Positions 42,346-50,443 of a stretch of DNA of 64,000 nucleotides are shown here, one piece after another. The notes below the pieces were generated by a model, which did not search any database, was not told the DNA's origin, and was given only the letters and a program-made list of their open reading frames with translations. How positions within the stretch are numbered: the stretch's first letter is position 1; each line of letters starts with the position of its first letter. This DNA comes from Bacillota bacterium. Its GTDB lineage: Bacteria > Bacillota > Clostridia > Acetivibrionales > DTU013. A program made the translations under genes and the position numbers. Where the stretch lies: positions 1 to 64,000 of the forward strand of contig JAEXNT010000074.1 in the NCBI GenBank assembly GCA_023439545.1, given 5' to 3'.

Positions 42346-44466
42346 TTGCTGAAAAAACTATGGGTCTACAGAAATGTCGATGAGAAGGCCGTTGGAAAAC
42401 TTGCGGAGGATGCCGGTATTTCCATGCTGCTTGCCAAGGTATTCATAAGCAGGGGAATCGATGACCGCGATTATGTCAGGTCATTCCTGAGACTCGATAT
42501 ATCGCAGCTGCATGATCCGTTCCTGATGGACGGCATGGAAGCTGCTGCGGACAGGATCCTTCCGGCGGCGGAAAAGCATGAAAGCATACTTATTTACGGC
42601 GATTATGACGTGGACGGCGTCATAAGCACGTCCATACTGTATCGATATTTGTGTTCCCTGGGCGCTGATGTGCAATATTACATACCCGACCGCATGGAAG
42701 ACGGTTATGGCCTTACGATGCCGGTTGTCGATAAAATAAAGGGATTGAATGTGTCCCTCATGATAACGGTCGACTGCGGCATAACTTCCGCCGAAGAAGT
42801 GAAATGCCTTCAGGAAAGCGGCATACAGGTAATCGTAACCGATCATCACGAATGCAAGGAAACGCTTCCGGACGCTTTGGCCGTCATAAATCCGCACAAG
42901 CCGGGCTGCAGTTACCCGTTCAAGGAGCTTTGCGGCGCAGGGGTCGCGCTTAAACTCGTCCAGGCGCTCTGTCTCAAATCCGGACGTGGCACGGATTTTC
43001 AGGAATACCTCGATCTGGCGGCGATGGCAACTATTGCCGATGTTGTTCCTCTTTTAGGGGAGAACCGCATTATCGCCGGATTCGGAACGAAAAAGATGCC
43101 GACGTCTGATAATCAGGGGCTTAGAGCCCTGATTACGGTAGCCGGCTTTTCCGATAAGCCGATTACGTCCTATAACGTGGCGTTCGGTCTGGCTCCAAGA
43201 GTCAATGCAGCCGGTAGGCTGGGAAGCGCGACAAGGGGCGTAAGGCTATTTACGACTGAGGACAGAGTTCTGGCTGAAGTACTTGCCGGAGAGCTTGAAG
43301 AGGAGAACAGAAAGCGCCAGGATACGGAGAACAGGATACTGGATGAAGCCGCCGCATATGTGGAGACAAACCTGGACGCCGTTAACGATAAGGTGCTGGT
43401 GGTTTGCGGAGAAGGCTGGCATCATGGAGTTATAGGCATTGTAGCCTCAAAGCTGCTGGACCGTTACAACAGACCCTGCATAGTCATATCCGTTGTTGAA
43501 GGGGTCGGAAAGGGTTCGGCCAGAAGCATAAAGAGCTTTAATATCTTTAAAGCGCTGAATTTCTGCGCCGATTTGCTGGACAGGTTCGGAGGCCATGAAA
43601 TGGCTGCCGGCATAACGATAAACGCGGATAAATTGGGTGAATTCAGGACACGTATCAATGCGTACGCGGACAGTGTGCTGACAGATGCGGATATGACGCC
43701 TTGTATCAGGCTGGACACCTTCCTGGAGCGAGGCGATATTACGCAGGAAAGCGTGAAGGAACTGGAGGACATGGCCCCTTTTGGAGAAGGCAATCCCAAC
43801 CCTGTATTCGGTTACAGGGCTTTGAACGTTAGCGACGCAAGGACGCTCAGCGGTGGAAAGCACTTGAAACTAAGGCTTGCAGACGGCAGCCTTTCGACGG
43901 ATGCGGTGGGCTTCAGCCTCGGTGAACTGGCGGATGCCTGTCCTGCGGGAGAGAAGGTGGATATAGCTTTTACCCCCGAGATAAACAGGTGGAACGGCAG
44001 CGAAAGACTCCAGTTGAATTTACGGGACGTAAGACCTTGCGTTTATGCCGATCTCGACAAATATATTGTTTTTGGCAAGCCAAATGACTATAATGAATAT
44101 ATTAATCTGAAGGAAATGGTCATTCTCAAGGAACTGAACTTTTTGGACACGGCTGAGATGATTCCCGAAAGAAATGAGTTCGAGGCGGTTTATAGATACG
44201 TAAAAGGTTTTGCGAGGCTCAGGCAGAATGCAATCGAGTTTCCTGACCTGTTTTCAGTCAGCGCACAGATATCGGAAAAATTCAATGTAAAGACGAATTT
44301 TTTCAAGCTGAAAAGGATACTGGAAATTTTTGACGAACTGGGGCTTGTGAGATTGGAGCCTTTGGGCAGGAATTCAGCAGCCGTAGGCTTTATTGAAAGC
44401 AAGGGCAGGGTCGACCTTGATGCATCCAGGTTGTATACCGAACTTCAACGGCTGAGGGAAGCTTAA
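42346..44466 (+). CDS. recJ: Single-stranded-DNA exonuclease RecJ
   Basis: A 706-residue DHH-family 5'-3' exonuclease: IYGDYDVDGVISTSIL (motif I), VDCGITSAEE, VTDHHECKE (DHH), PHKPGC, then the DHHA1 half with GWHHGVIGIVASKL and GGHEMAAGITI, and an OB-fold/C-terminal region. It acts in recombination and mismatch repair. The length is close to Bacillus-type RecJ, which is longer than the E. coli form. The GGAG at 42334 fits TTG 42346; GTG 42340 is too close. Confidence 0.95.
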   Translation: MLKKLWVYRNVDEKAVGKLAEDAGISMLLAKVFISRGIDDRDYVRSFLRLDISQLHDPFLMDGMEAAADRILPAAEKHESILIYGDYDVDGVISTSILYRYLCSLGADVQYYIPDRMEDGYGLTMPVVDKIKGLNVSLMITVDCGITSAEEVKCLQESGIQVIVTDHHECKETLPDALAVINPHKPGCSYPFKELCGAGVALKLVQALCLKSGRGTDFQEYLDLAAMATIADVVPLLGENRIIAGFGTKKMPTSDNQGLRALITVAGFSDKPITSYNVAFGLAPRVNAAGRLGSATRGVRLFTTEDRVLAEVLAGELEEENRKRQDTENRILDEAAAYVETNLDAVNDKVLVVCGEGWHHGVIGIVASKLLDRYNRPCIVISVVEGVGKGSARSIKSFNIFKALNFCADLLDRFGGHEMAAGITINADKLGEFRTRINAYADSVLTDADMTPCIRLDTFLERGDITQESVKELEDMAPFGEGNPNPVFGYRALNVSDARTLSGGKHLKLRLADGSLSTDAVGFSLGELADACPAGEKVDIAFTPEINRWNGSERLQLNLRDVRPCVYADLDKYIVFGKPNDYNEYINLKEMVILKELNFLDTAEMIPERNEFEAVYRYVKGFARLRQNAIEFPDLFSVSAQISEKFNVKTNFFKLKRILEIFDELGLVRLEPLGRNSAAVGFIESKGRVDLDASRLYTELQRLREA

Positions 44467-44499
44467 TTATCCGCTGATAAACGTATAGAACGGGGAAGC

Positions 44500-44520
44500 A
44501 TCCTGTAGGATAATTATCCT
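44500..44520. promoter_or_regulatory. Overlapping palindromes before apt
   Basis: AGGATAATTATCCT (44507-44520) is a perfect 14-bp palindrome; ATCCT-GT-AGGAT (44500-44511) overlaps it. The two hairpins are mutually exclusive, and the shared AGGAT motif reappears at the start of the apt leader element (44538). Confidence 0.45.
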
Positions 44521-44538
44521 GAAAGCTATTCATATGTA

Positions 44539-44580
44539 GGATGTTTAGCGCCAATGGCGCGGATTACCTTTAAAACATCC
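44539..44580 (+). promoter_or_regulatory. Nested-hairpin leader element, copy at apt
   Basis: GGATGTTT (44539-44546) pairs with AAACATCC (44573-44580); inside, GCGCC-AAT-GGCGC (44548-44560) forms a second hairpin, followed by unpaired GGATTAC. The outer stem ends just before the AAAGGAGG ribosome site of apt. Nearly the same 42 nt precede aspS at 51756. Not a family I recognise. Confidence 0.6.
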
Positions 44581-44595
44581 AAAGGAGGAAAACTA

Positions 44596-45111
44596 ATGGA
44601 TTTGAAGCAAAAGCTCAGGCATGTGGCGGATTTTCCGAAGCAGGGCATCGATTTTATCGATATTACGACAGTATTGCAGGATCAGACTGCGTTGAACCAA
44701 AGTATAGAAGAGATGAAAAAGCTGGCGCAGGAAATAGGGAATTTCGATCTGATCATCGGTCCCGAGTCAAGGGGTTTCATATTCGGCGCTCCGCTTGCCT
44801 ATGCGCTCAACAAGGGCTTCGTTCCGATAAGGAAGAGGGGCAAGCTGCCTTATAAAACCGTCAGCGTCGAATATCAACTGGAATATGGCAAGGATGTGCT
44901 TGAGATTCATGAGGATGCGATACAGCCGGGCCAGAGAGTTATCATCGTAGACGACCTGCTTGCCACAGGAGGAACGACCGAGGCCAATATAAAGCTTGTT
45001 GAGAAGCTTGGCGGAGAAGTTGCCGGACTTGTGTTTTTCATAGAATTGGGCTTCCTGGACGGACGGAAGAAACTTCAGGGCTACAAGGTGAGATCGGCCG
45101 TAACTTTCTGA
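44596..45111 (+). CDS. apt: Adenine phosphoribosyltransferase
   Basis: A 171-residue type I PRTase: FPKQGIDFIDITTVLQ start, GPESRGFIFGAPLAYAL, RKRGKLPYKTVSVEYQLEYG, and the PRPP-binding RVIIVDDLLATGGTTEA. It salvages adenine to AMP. GGAGG precedes ATG 44596; the GTG/ATG starts at and after 44554 fall inside the leader element. Followed closely by relA, the usual Clostridia order. Confidence 0.96.
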   Translation: MDLKQKLRHVADFPKQGIDFIDITTVLQDQTALNQSIEEMKKLAQEIGNFDLIIGPESRGFIFGAPLAYALNKGFVPIRKRGKLPYKTVSVEYQLEYGKDVLEIHEDAIQPGQRVIIVDDLLATGGTTEANIKLVEKLGGEVAGLVFFIELGFLDGRKKLQGYKVRSAVTF

Positions 45112-45198
45112 AAATGAGCGCCATACTATAAAGCAGGCATTATGAACCTTCTGAAAAGCGGGCATTATGAACCTTCTGAAGCGATCTCGGAGGAGCAG

Positions 45199-47382
45199 AT
45201 GGACAACCGGTATAATAAGCTCGTTATGAAAATAAAAGAATATAATCCCGGCTGTGATATATCCATACTGGACAAGGCATATGCAATGGCCAGCAAGGCC
45301 CATGAAGGCCAGCTCAGGGAATCGGGGGAGCCGTATATCAGCCATCCTATCGAGGTTGCCAATATTCTTGCCGACCTTGAACTTGACTGCACCACTATTG
45401 TTGCAGGCCTGCTGCATGATACCGTTGAGGATACGAACTGCACCGTGGAGGATATCAGATCGCAGTTCGGAGAAGATACCGCGGCTCTGGTAGACGGAGT
45501 CACCAAGCTTGACAAGATACCTTATACGACCAAGGAAGAGCAGCAGGCTGAGAATCTCCGTAAAATGTTCATGGCAATGGCCAGGGATATCAGGGTAATC
45601 CTCATAAAACTGGCGGATCGGCTCCACAACATGAAAACCCTCAAATATGTCCCTCTGGACAAGCAGGAGGAAAAAGCGCGGGAGACTCTGGAGATATATG
45701 CTCCCCTGGCACACAGGCTAGGTATTTCAAGGATCAAATGGGAGCTGGAAGATTCGTGTCTGAGGTATCTTCATCCCAAGGAATATTACGATCTCGTCGA
45801 AAAAATTTCAATAAGGCGCCGTGAGCGCGAAGCTTATATAACTGAGATCATTAATGAGATAAAGGCAAAAACTACCGAGCTCGGCATCGAAACTTCGATC
45901 GACGGCCGCCCCAAGCATTTCTACAGTATTTACCGAAAAATGCAGGAACAGAATAAGACGCTGGATCAAATATATGATCTTTTTGCGGTCAGGGTGATAG
46001 TTAATTCCGTCAAAGACTGCTACGCTGTGCTGGGACTCGTGCATGAGCTTTACAAGCCGATGCCGGGCAGGTTCAAGGATTACATAGCCATGCCGAAGCC
46101 GAACATGTACCAGTCGCTCCATACAACGCTTATCGGGCATTCAGGCCATCCCTTCGAGGTGCAGATAAGAACATGGGACATGCATAAAGTAGCAGAGGTC
46201 GGTATCGCTGCGCATTGGAAATACAAGGAAGGCGTATCGGGGAAAAGCGAACTGGACAACAAGCTCGCATGGCTGCGCCAGATGCTGGAATGGCAGAAGG
46301 ATGCAAGGGATGCGAACGAATTCGTCGAGACGGTAAAAGTAGACCTGTATGCCGATGAAGTTTTCGTATTTACTCCCAAGGGCGATGTTGTGAACCTTCC
46401 GAAAGGGTCGACGCCGGTCGACTTCGCGTATTCCATCCACAGCGCAGTCGGAAACAAAATGATGGGCGCGCGCGTAAACGGTGAAATCGTTAAGCTCGGT
46501 TATGAACTCAAAAACGGCGACATAATCGAAGTGCTTACATCCGCGGCAGTGCACGGTCCCAGCCGCGACTGGCTCAAGCTTGTAAAGAGCTCGCAGGCGC
46601 GGAACAAGATAAACCAGTGGTTCAAAAAGGAAAACCGCGAGGAAAACATACTGCGCGGAAAGGAATCGATCGAGAGGGAGCTTAAAAAGCAGGGCCATAC
46701 CTACAATCAGCTTTTCAGGAACGAATGGGTGGATATCGTCCTCAAGAAATTCAATTTCAACTCAATTGAAGATATGTTCTCGGCCGTAGGTTTTGGAGGC
46801 ATCAGCTCCAGCAAGATCGTAACCAGGCTCAGGGACGAGTACAGAAAGACCTTGAAGCCGGAAGAACTCAATGAAGAGCTCGATCAGGAGATATTCGCAA
46901 AACAGGATAAGGACAAGAAGAAAAAATCAGTTCCCGAAAACGGCGTTATAGTCAAGGGCATCGACAATTGCCTTGTGAGGCTTTCAAGGTGCTGCAACCC
47001 TGTGCCGGGGGACAGTATAATAGGGTATATAACCAGGGGCAGGGGCGTTTCGGTACACCGCAGCGACTGCACCAATGTTTCGGCGGCGCGCGGTGAAGAC
47101 GAGCGGCTGATCGAGGTCAGATGGTACTCTGCGATCAATGTAGCTTACAAGGCGGACATAACTGTTTTGGCTAACGACAGGACGGCACTCCTTATGGAAG
47201 TAACCAATGCCATCGGAGAGGCGAACATCCCGCTGAAGGCCATGAACGCCAGGACCACGCGCGACCAGATAGCAATTATAAACCTCACCCTGGAGATAAT
47301 AGACACTGACCAGCTCGAGAAAATAATCAAAAAGCTCAGGAAAGTGGACGGCGTGTTTGATGTGACCAGAAACAAGCAATAG
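45199..47382 (+). CDS. relA: Bifunctional (p)ppGpp synthetase/hydrolase
   Basis: A 727-residue long RSH protein. HD hydrolase domain: GEPYISHPIEVANILADL and LLHDTVEDT (HD intact). Synthetase domain: RPKHFYSIYRKMQEQ and AMPKPNMYQSLHTTLIG. Then TGS (VFVFTPKGDVVNLPKGSTPVDFAY), a zinc-finger-like region (LSRCCNPVPGD) and a C-terminal ACT domain. It makes and degrades the stringent alarmone. The ORF opens at 45142, but GGAGG at 45189 fits ATG 45199. The upstream 20 codons contain a tandem duplication (GGCATTATGAACCTTCTGAA twice). Confidence 0.95.
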   Translation: MDNRYNKLVMKIKEYNPGCDISILDKAYAMASKAHEGQLRESGEPYISHPIEVANILADLELDCTTIVAGLLHDTVEDTNCTVEDIRSQFGEDTAALVDGVTKLDKIPYTTKEEQQAENLRKMFMAMARDIRVILIKLADRLHNMKTLKYVPLDKQEEKARETLEIYAPLAHRLGISRIKWELEDSCLRYLHPKEYYDLVEKISIRRREREAYITEIINEIKAKTTELGIETSIDGRPKHFYSIYRKMQEQNKTLDQIYDLFAVRVIVNSVKDCYAVLGLVHELYKPMPGRFKDYIAMPKPNMYQSLHTTLIGHSGHPFEVQIRTWDMHKVAEVGIAAHWKYKEGVSGKSELDNKLAWLRQMLEWQKDARDANEFVETVKVDLYADEVFVFTPKGDVVNLPKGSTPVDFAYSIHSAVGNKMMGARVNGEIVKLGYELKNGDIIEVLTSAAVHGPSRDWLKLVKSSQARNKINQWFKKENREENILRGKESIERELKKQGHTYNQLFRNEWVDIVLKKFNFNSIEDMFSAVGFGGISSSKIVTRLRDEYRKTLKPEELNEELDQEIFAKQDKDKKKKSVPENGVIVKGIDNCLVRLSRCCNPVPGDSIIGYITRGRGVSVHRSDCTNVSAARGEDERLIEVRWYSAINVAYKADITVLANDRTALLMEVTNAIGEANIPLKAMNARTTRDQIAIINLTLEIIDTDQLEKIIKKLRKVDGVFDVTRNKQ

Positions 47383-47388
47383 GAGTAA

Positions 47389-47424
47389 GCCGGAAGTAAT
47401 GCCGGAAGTAATGCTGGAAGTAAT
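47389..47424. repeat. 12-bp tandem repeat x3
   Basis: GCCGGAAGTAAT, GCCGGAAGTAAT, GCTGGAAGTAAT, followed by GCCGGC, a few bases after the relA stop. Confidence 0.8.
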
Positions 47425-47477
47425 GCCGGCTTTAGGCGATAATTGGAAATTGTTATAAAAAAGGACAGGAAAGTATC

Positions 47478-48095
47478 TTGGGTATATATTTTAAAGCCAT
47501 ATCGTTTGGATTGCTGGATTCAAACTGTTACATTATAGGGGACGCAGGCTCGGCAGCCGTGGTGGATGCGGGAGCGAACGCCGAAGCGGTATTGGAGGCG
47601 CTGAAGTCCCAGTCGTTGCATTTGGAGTATATAATTCTGACACACGCACATATTGACCATGTTTTGAACGCAGACAAGCTCAGGGAAGCCACCGGGGCGA
47701 AGATCGTCATCCATGAGGACGATGCGCTGCTGCTCGGCAATCCCATACTCAATTGTTCCGCAATGTTCGGACTGAACAAGGTTTTTGGACCGGCGGACAT
47801 ATTGGTCAAGGATGGCGATACGATATGCATCGGCGGCGTAAAACCGAGTTTTATTCACACCCCGGGTCACACGCCGGGCAGTATGTGCGTGCTGGCAGAC
47901 CGGCGCCTTTTCTCGGGAGATACCTTGTTCAGACTCGGTGTTGGCAGGATCGACCTGGGAGCGGGAAATCAGACGAAACTTGAAAGCTCCATCAGACGGC
48001 TGATGGAGCTCGACGATTCGATCGAAGTTTTCCCGGGTCACGGACCGGTAACGGACATAGGCTTTGAAAGACGGAACAATCCATTTATCCTGTGA
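47478..48095 (+). CDS. MBL-fold metallo-hydrolase (glyoxalase II-like)
   Basis: A 205-residue metallo-beta-lactamase fold protein. The metal motif THAHIDHVL (HxHxDH) is followed by HTPGHTPGSMCVL, FSGDTLF and FPGHGPVTDIG, the remaining ligands. Short members of this family downstream of relA are common in Clostridia; substrates are unknown. The TTG start follows AGGAAAG. In related loci a coproporphyrinogen oxidase gene often comes next; here the next gene is a phage-like gene on the other strand. Confidence 0.88.
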   Translation: MGIYFKAISFGLLDSNCYIIGDAGSAAVVDAGANAEAVLEALKSQSLHLEYIILTHAHIDHVLNADKLREATGAKIVIHEDDALLLGNPILNCSAMFGLNKVFGPADILVKDGDTICIGGVKPSFIHTPGHTPGSMCVLADRRLFSGDTLFRLGVGRIDLGAGNQTKLESSIRRLMELDDSIEVFPGHGPVTDIGFERRNNPFIL

Positions 48096-48120
48096 ATGCG
48101 TTATTGATACCAAGGTCACC

Positions 48121-49836
48121 CTAAGAAATCTCATAGAACCCTGAAATTTTAAGTGCCAGAGCAGAACCGGCTGTCGCAGTATCAATCATAACGCAAATAT
48201 CGTTGTTTGTCCCATCGTCCCTGATGTATGCGTACTTAGCTACAGGCGTAGTGCCGATTATCTCAACTGCATTCACGACAGGAGAATAATCCAATTTTCC
48301 CGGTGTAAGCGGCAGAGTAATTGACACAGGCGCAGCAGCGTTATTACCATTGGCAGCGCTAATGTTTATATCAAAAAATACTGTCTTATTGATTGCCTTA
48401 TATCGTGCCTTCGCGATTATAGTTGTCGGATTTGCTGTAGTCCATGTTATCGTTGGTGTCCAAGCCTGCCAGTCAGTTTTTTGGCTGATTATCTGTTGCT
48501 CGATATCGGAACTCGTGAAGTCATAAAATTTAGGCAGTGTTGCCTTGAAAATTGATGTTGTCCCTGTAAGTGCGTATGATCCAAATATTGTGATTGATTT
48601 GTCGGCATTTTGCTTTAAAATGACATTATAGAATCCGTTATGACTTGAATCCCAAGAAGCTTCAATAAAAATTTCATACCAGCTTCTGCCACCATCTCCG
48701 GAAGCGTACAATCTTGCATTCCCCGGAGTGACCGTTTCCTGATTTCTGAAAGGCATTACAGCATAAATACCATCATCAGTGCGCAATACGGACCCCTTAT
48801 TTGCAAGCGTTCCAATGATCGTATCTGTTGTTTTGCCAAATTTAACCCGATACTCAATGTCCTCTGGCTTAACCACAGGATTAATGCCACTAGGACGCTT
48901 CCAGAAATAAATGCCTTCAGGTAGTTCATCGCTGCCCATAGCCACGCCATCGGGTAAACTGAGCAATGAGGTCGGGTGAATCGGAGGAATATTCGGGTAC
49001 ACATATACTGATTCATCGAAAACATTCTGCCAGGTTTCCCCTAAGTTATAGGATATAAGTATTTGACGATTTTTATCGTCCCCTATGACTACCCAAATGC
49101 CAATTGCTCCTTGATTGTAATGGTCAATAAGGACATCGTGAATATGATAGTCCGCAGCATCGATCATGCTATCAATCGGCTTACTGAAAATACACCCGAA
49201 TGTAGCGCCAGAATCTGGTGAAAGAACTACTTCTCTAGGCGGGTTAGCTGCAATTTTATCTCCATACGAGGACATGACAATATAAGTATCGTATTGAGAA
49301 TAACCCCATGTGAGTTTTACCGACCCGGCCTTAAATGTATAAGCAACATTGAAAGTAGTTTTGGCTTCATCAGATACTAAAATACGCCCTTGATTTGTTG
49401 CGAGAATAATCCTTCCGCTTTTTGAAATTAATAATGCCTGAAGTAGACATGTCTCTCCAGCATTCAGAAAAGGTGCGGCATCAAGCACAGGATTGAAAGT
49501 AGCGCCATCATCTATCGATTTGCATACCTTGTTATCCCATTTTACAGACCATATCGCCCCATCGTCATCAATATAACATATCATATATGTTGAATTTTGA
49601 TAACGATAAATAGTTGGAATTACTTTGGCAGGGATAGGATACTTTTTCGGTATAAATTGCTTCGACATTTCCGCCAAATCCGAACTTATTTCGCCCAGTA
49701 TGTCTTCTACATTATCATTACTGAAATGACCGCCAGTATCCACAACGTTGACTAAACCTGCGTCTGTTTTGAAATGTATGGGTTCATATTCGCCGAGTGC
49801 ATTCTTGATGAAATACTCTGTTGGTTGTATAGCCAT
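48121..49836 (-). CDS. Phage-tail-fibre-like protein with Asp-box repeats
   Basis: A 571-residue protein starting MAIQPTEYFIKNALGEYEPIHF, like phage tail or baseplate appendage proteins. At least four Asp-box motifs (SxDxGxT/S-W/F type) are visible: SIDDGATF, SPDSGATF, SYNLGETW and SGDGGRSW, which suggests a BNR/sialidase-type beta-propeller in the middle. The C-terminal 120 residues resemble a beta-sandwich. No signal peptide. GGAGG 8 bases upstream supports ATG 49836 over the GTG at 49845. No other phage genes flank it, so it is an orphan between housekeeping genes; codon use is more AT-rich than the neighbours. Confidence 0.65.
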   Translation of the reverse strand: MAIQPTEYFIKNALGEYEPIHFKTDAGLVNVVDTGGHFSNDNVEDILGEISSDLAEMSKQFIPKKYPIPAKVIPTIYRYQNSTYMICYIDDDGAIWSVKWDNKVCKSIDDGATFNPVLDAAPFLNAGETCLLQALLISKSGRIILATNQGRILVSDEAKTTFNVAYTFKAGSVKLTWGYSQYDTYIVMSSYGDKIAANPPREVVLSPDSGATFGCIFSKPIDSMIDAADYHIHDVLIDHYNQGAIGIWVVIGDDKNRQILISYNLGETWQNVFDESVYVYPNIPPIHPTSLLSLPDGVAMGSDELPEGIYFWKRPSGINPVVKPEDIEYRVKFGKTTDTIIGTLANKGSVLRTDDGIYAVMPFRNQETVTPGNARLYASGDGGRSWYEIFIEASWDSSHNGFYNVILKQNADKSITIFGSYALTGTTSIFKATLPKFYDFTSSDIEQQIISQKTDWQAWTPTITWTTANPTTIIAKARYKAINKTVFFDINISAANGNNAAAPVSITLPLTPGKLDYSPVVNAVEIIGTTPVAKYAYIRDDGTNNDICVMIDTATAGSALALKISGFYEIS

Positions 49837-49976
49837 ATTCCACACCTCCAGTTAATTTTTAGATAATAAGTTCGACGATTGTATGTATATTCCTTTAAAA
49901 TATTGCTAAATTTCTATTATTTCTGGTTTTATATAAGTTTTGGCGAGTGTTTCACTAAGCAAACAAAGCCTAGTAA

Positions 49977-50015
49977 CGAGTCATGCGGCCGAGTCATTCA
50001 GCCGAGTCATTCAGC
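49977..50015. repeat. 13-bp tandem repeat x3
   Basis: CGAGTCATGCGGC, CGAGTCATTCAGC, CGAGTCATTCAGC, then CGAAA. Lies between the tail-like gene and the hisS promoter. Confidence 0.8.
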
Positions 50016-50032
50016 CGAAAAATTGGTTTTAC

Positions 50033-50061
50033 TTGACAACTGTATGTTACGTGATTAAAAT
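50033..50061 (+). promoter_or_regulatory. Sigma-A promoter of the hisS T-box transcript
   Basis: TTGACA (50033-50038), 17-bp spacer, TAAAAT (50056-50061). Confidence 0.75.
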
Positions 50062-50085
50062 ATAAATATTATTTGCACTAAAGGC

Positions 50086-50396
50086 AATGAAGGAAAAGAG
50101 TAGCCCGTACATGTTCAAGGGAGAAGGCGCCGCGACTGAAAGCGCTTTTAACGTAAGGCAGGCGAAAGACATTCCCGAGCCGGACAGAGGAAAGATCGCA
50201 GCCGTTTTGGGAAGGAAGCGGTCGAGTAAGCTGTCACGCTTGAACCGGCGTTATGGGAAACAAGTGGATTTACCGCTGAAAGTGAAACAAAAGAACCGTC
50301 CCTTTGTTTCGTTTTTATTCAGCGAAAGGATCCGATCCGGGTGGCACCACGGGAAACAACTCTCGTCCCTGACTTTATAGTCAGGCGGGAGTTTTA
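50086..50396 (+). promoter_or_regulatory. T-box leader of hisS
   Basis: The hallmark T-box sequence GGGTGGCACCACGGGAA lies at 50339-50355. It is followed by a terminator hairpin (CTGAC/GTCAG core, 50359-50391, then TTTT), and the 5' part begins with GAAGGAAAAGAGTAG, like the base of stem I. GACATT at 50169-50174 holds a CAT triplet, a candidate His specifier, though I cannot confirm it. Uncharged tRNA-His should favour the antiterminator and hisS transcription. A dispersed repeat caps the stem CGCTGAA (50274-50280)/TTCAGCG (50318-50324). An ORF here (50087-50380) is not a gene. Confidence 0.85.
50282..50311. repeat. Dispersed repeat, copy 3 (inside the T-box)
   Basis: GTGAAACAAAAGAACCGTCC then CTTTGTTTCG; GAAACAAA and TTTGTTTC are inverted arms. 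It is bounded by the paired CGCTGAA/TTCAGCG, so it extends one T-box helix. Confidence 0.8.
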
Positions 50397-50443
50397 TTGT
50401 TATATAAGGAATAATAATGGTAGGTAATAAAAAGGAGGACGCT

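Noticed and set aside
47389..47424. Possible CRISPR-like array
   Set aside because: Direct tandem units of 12 bp without spacers; no array or cas genes anywhere in the window.
50087..50380. 97-codon ORF before hisS
   Set aside because: It coincides with the T-box leader and contains the repeat; no ribosome site and no homology-like features.
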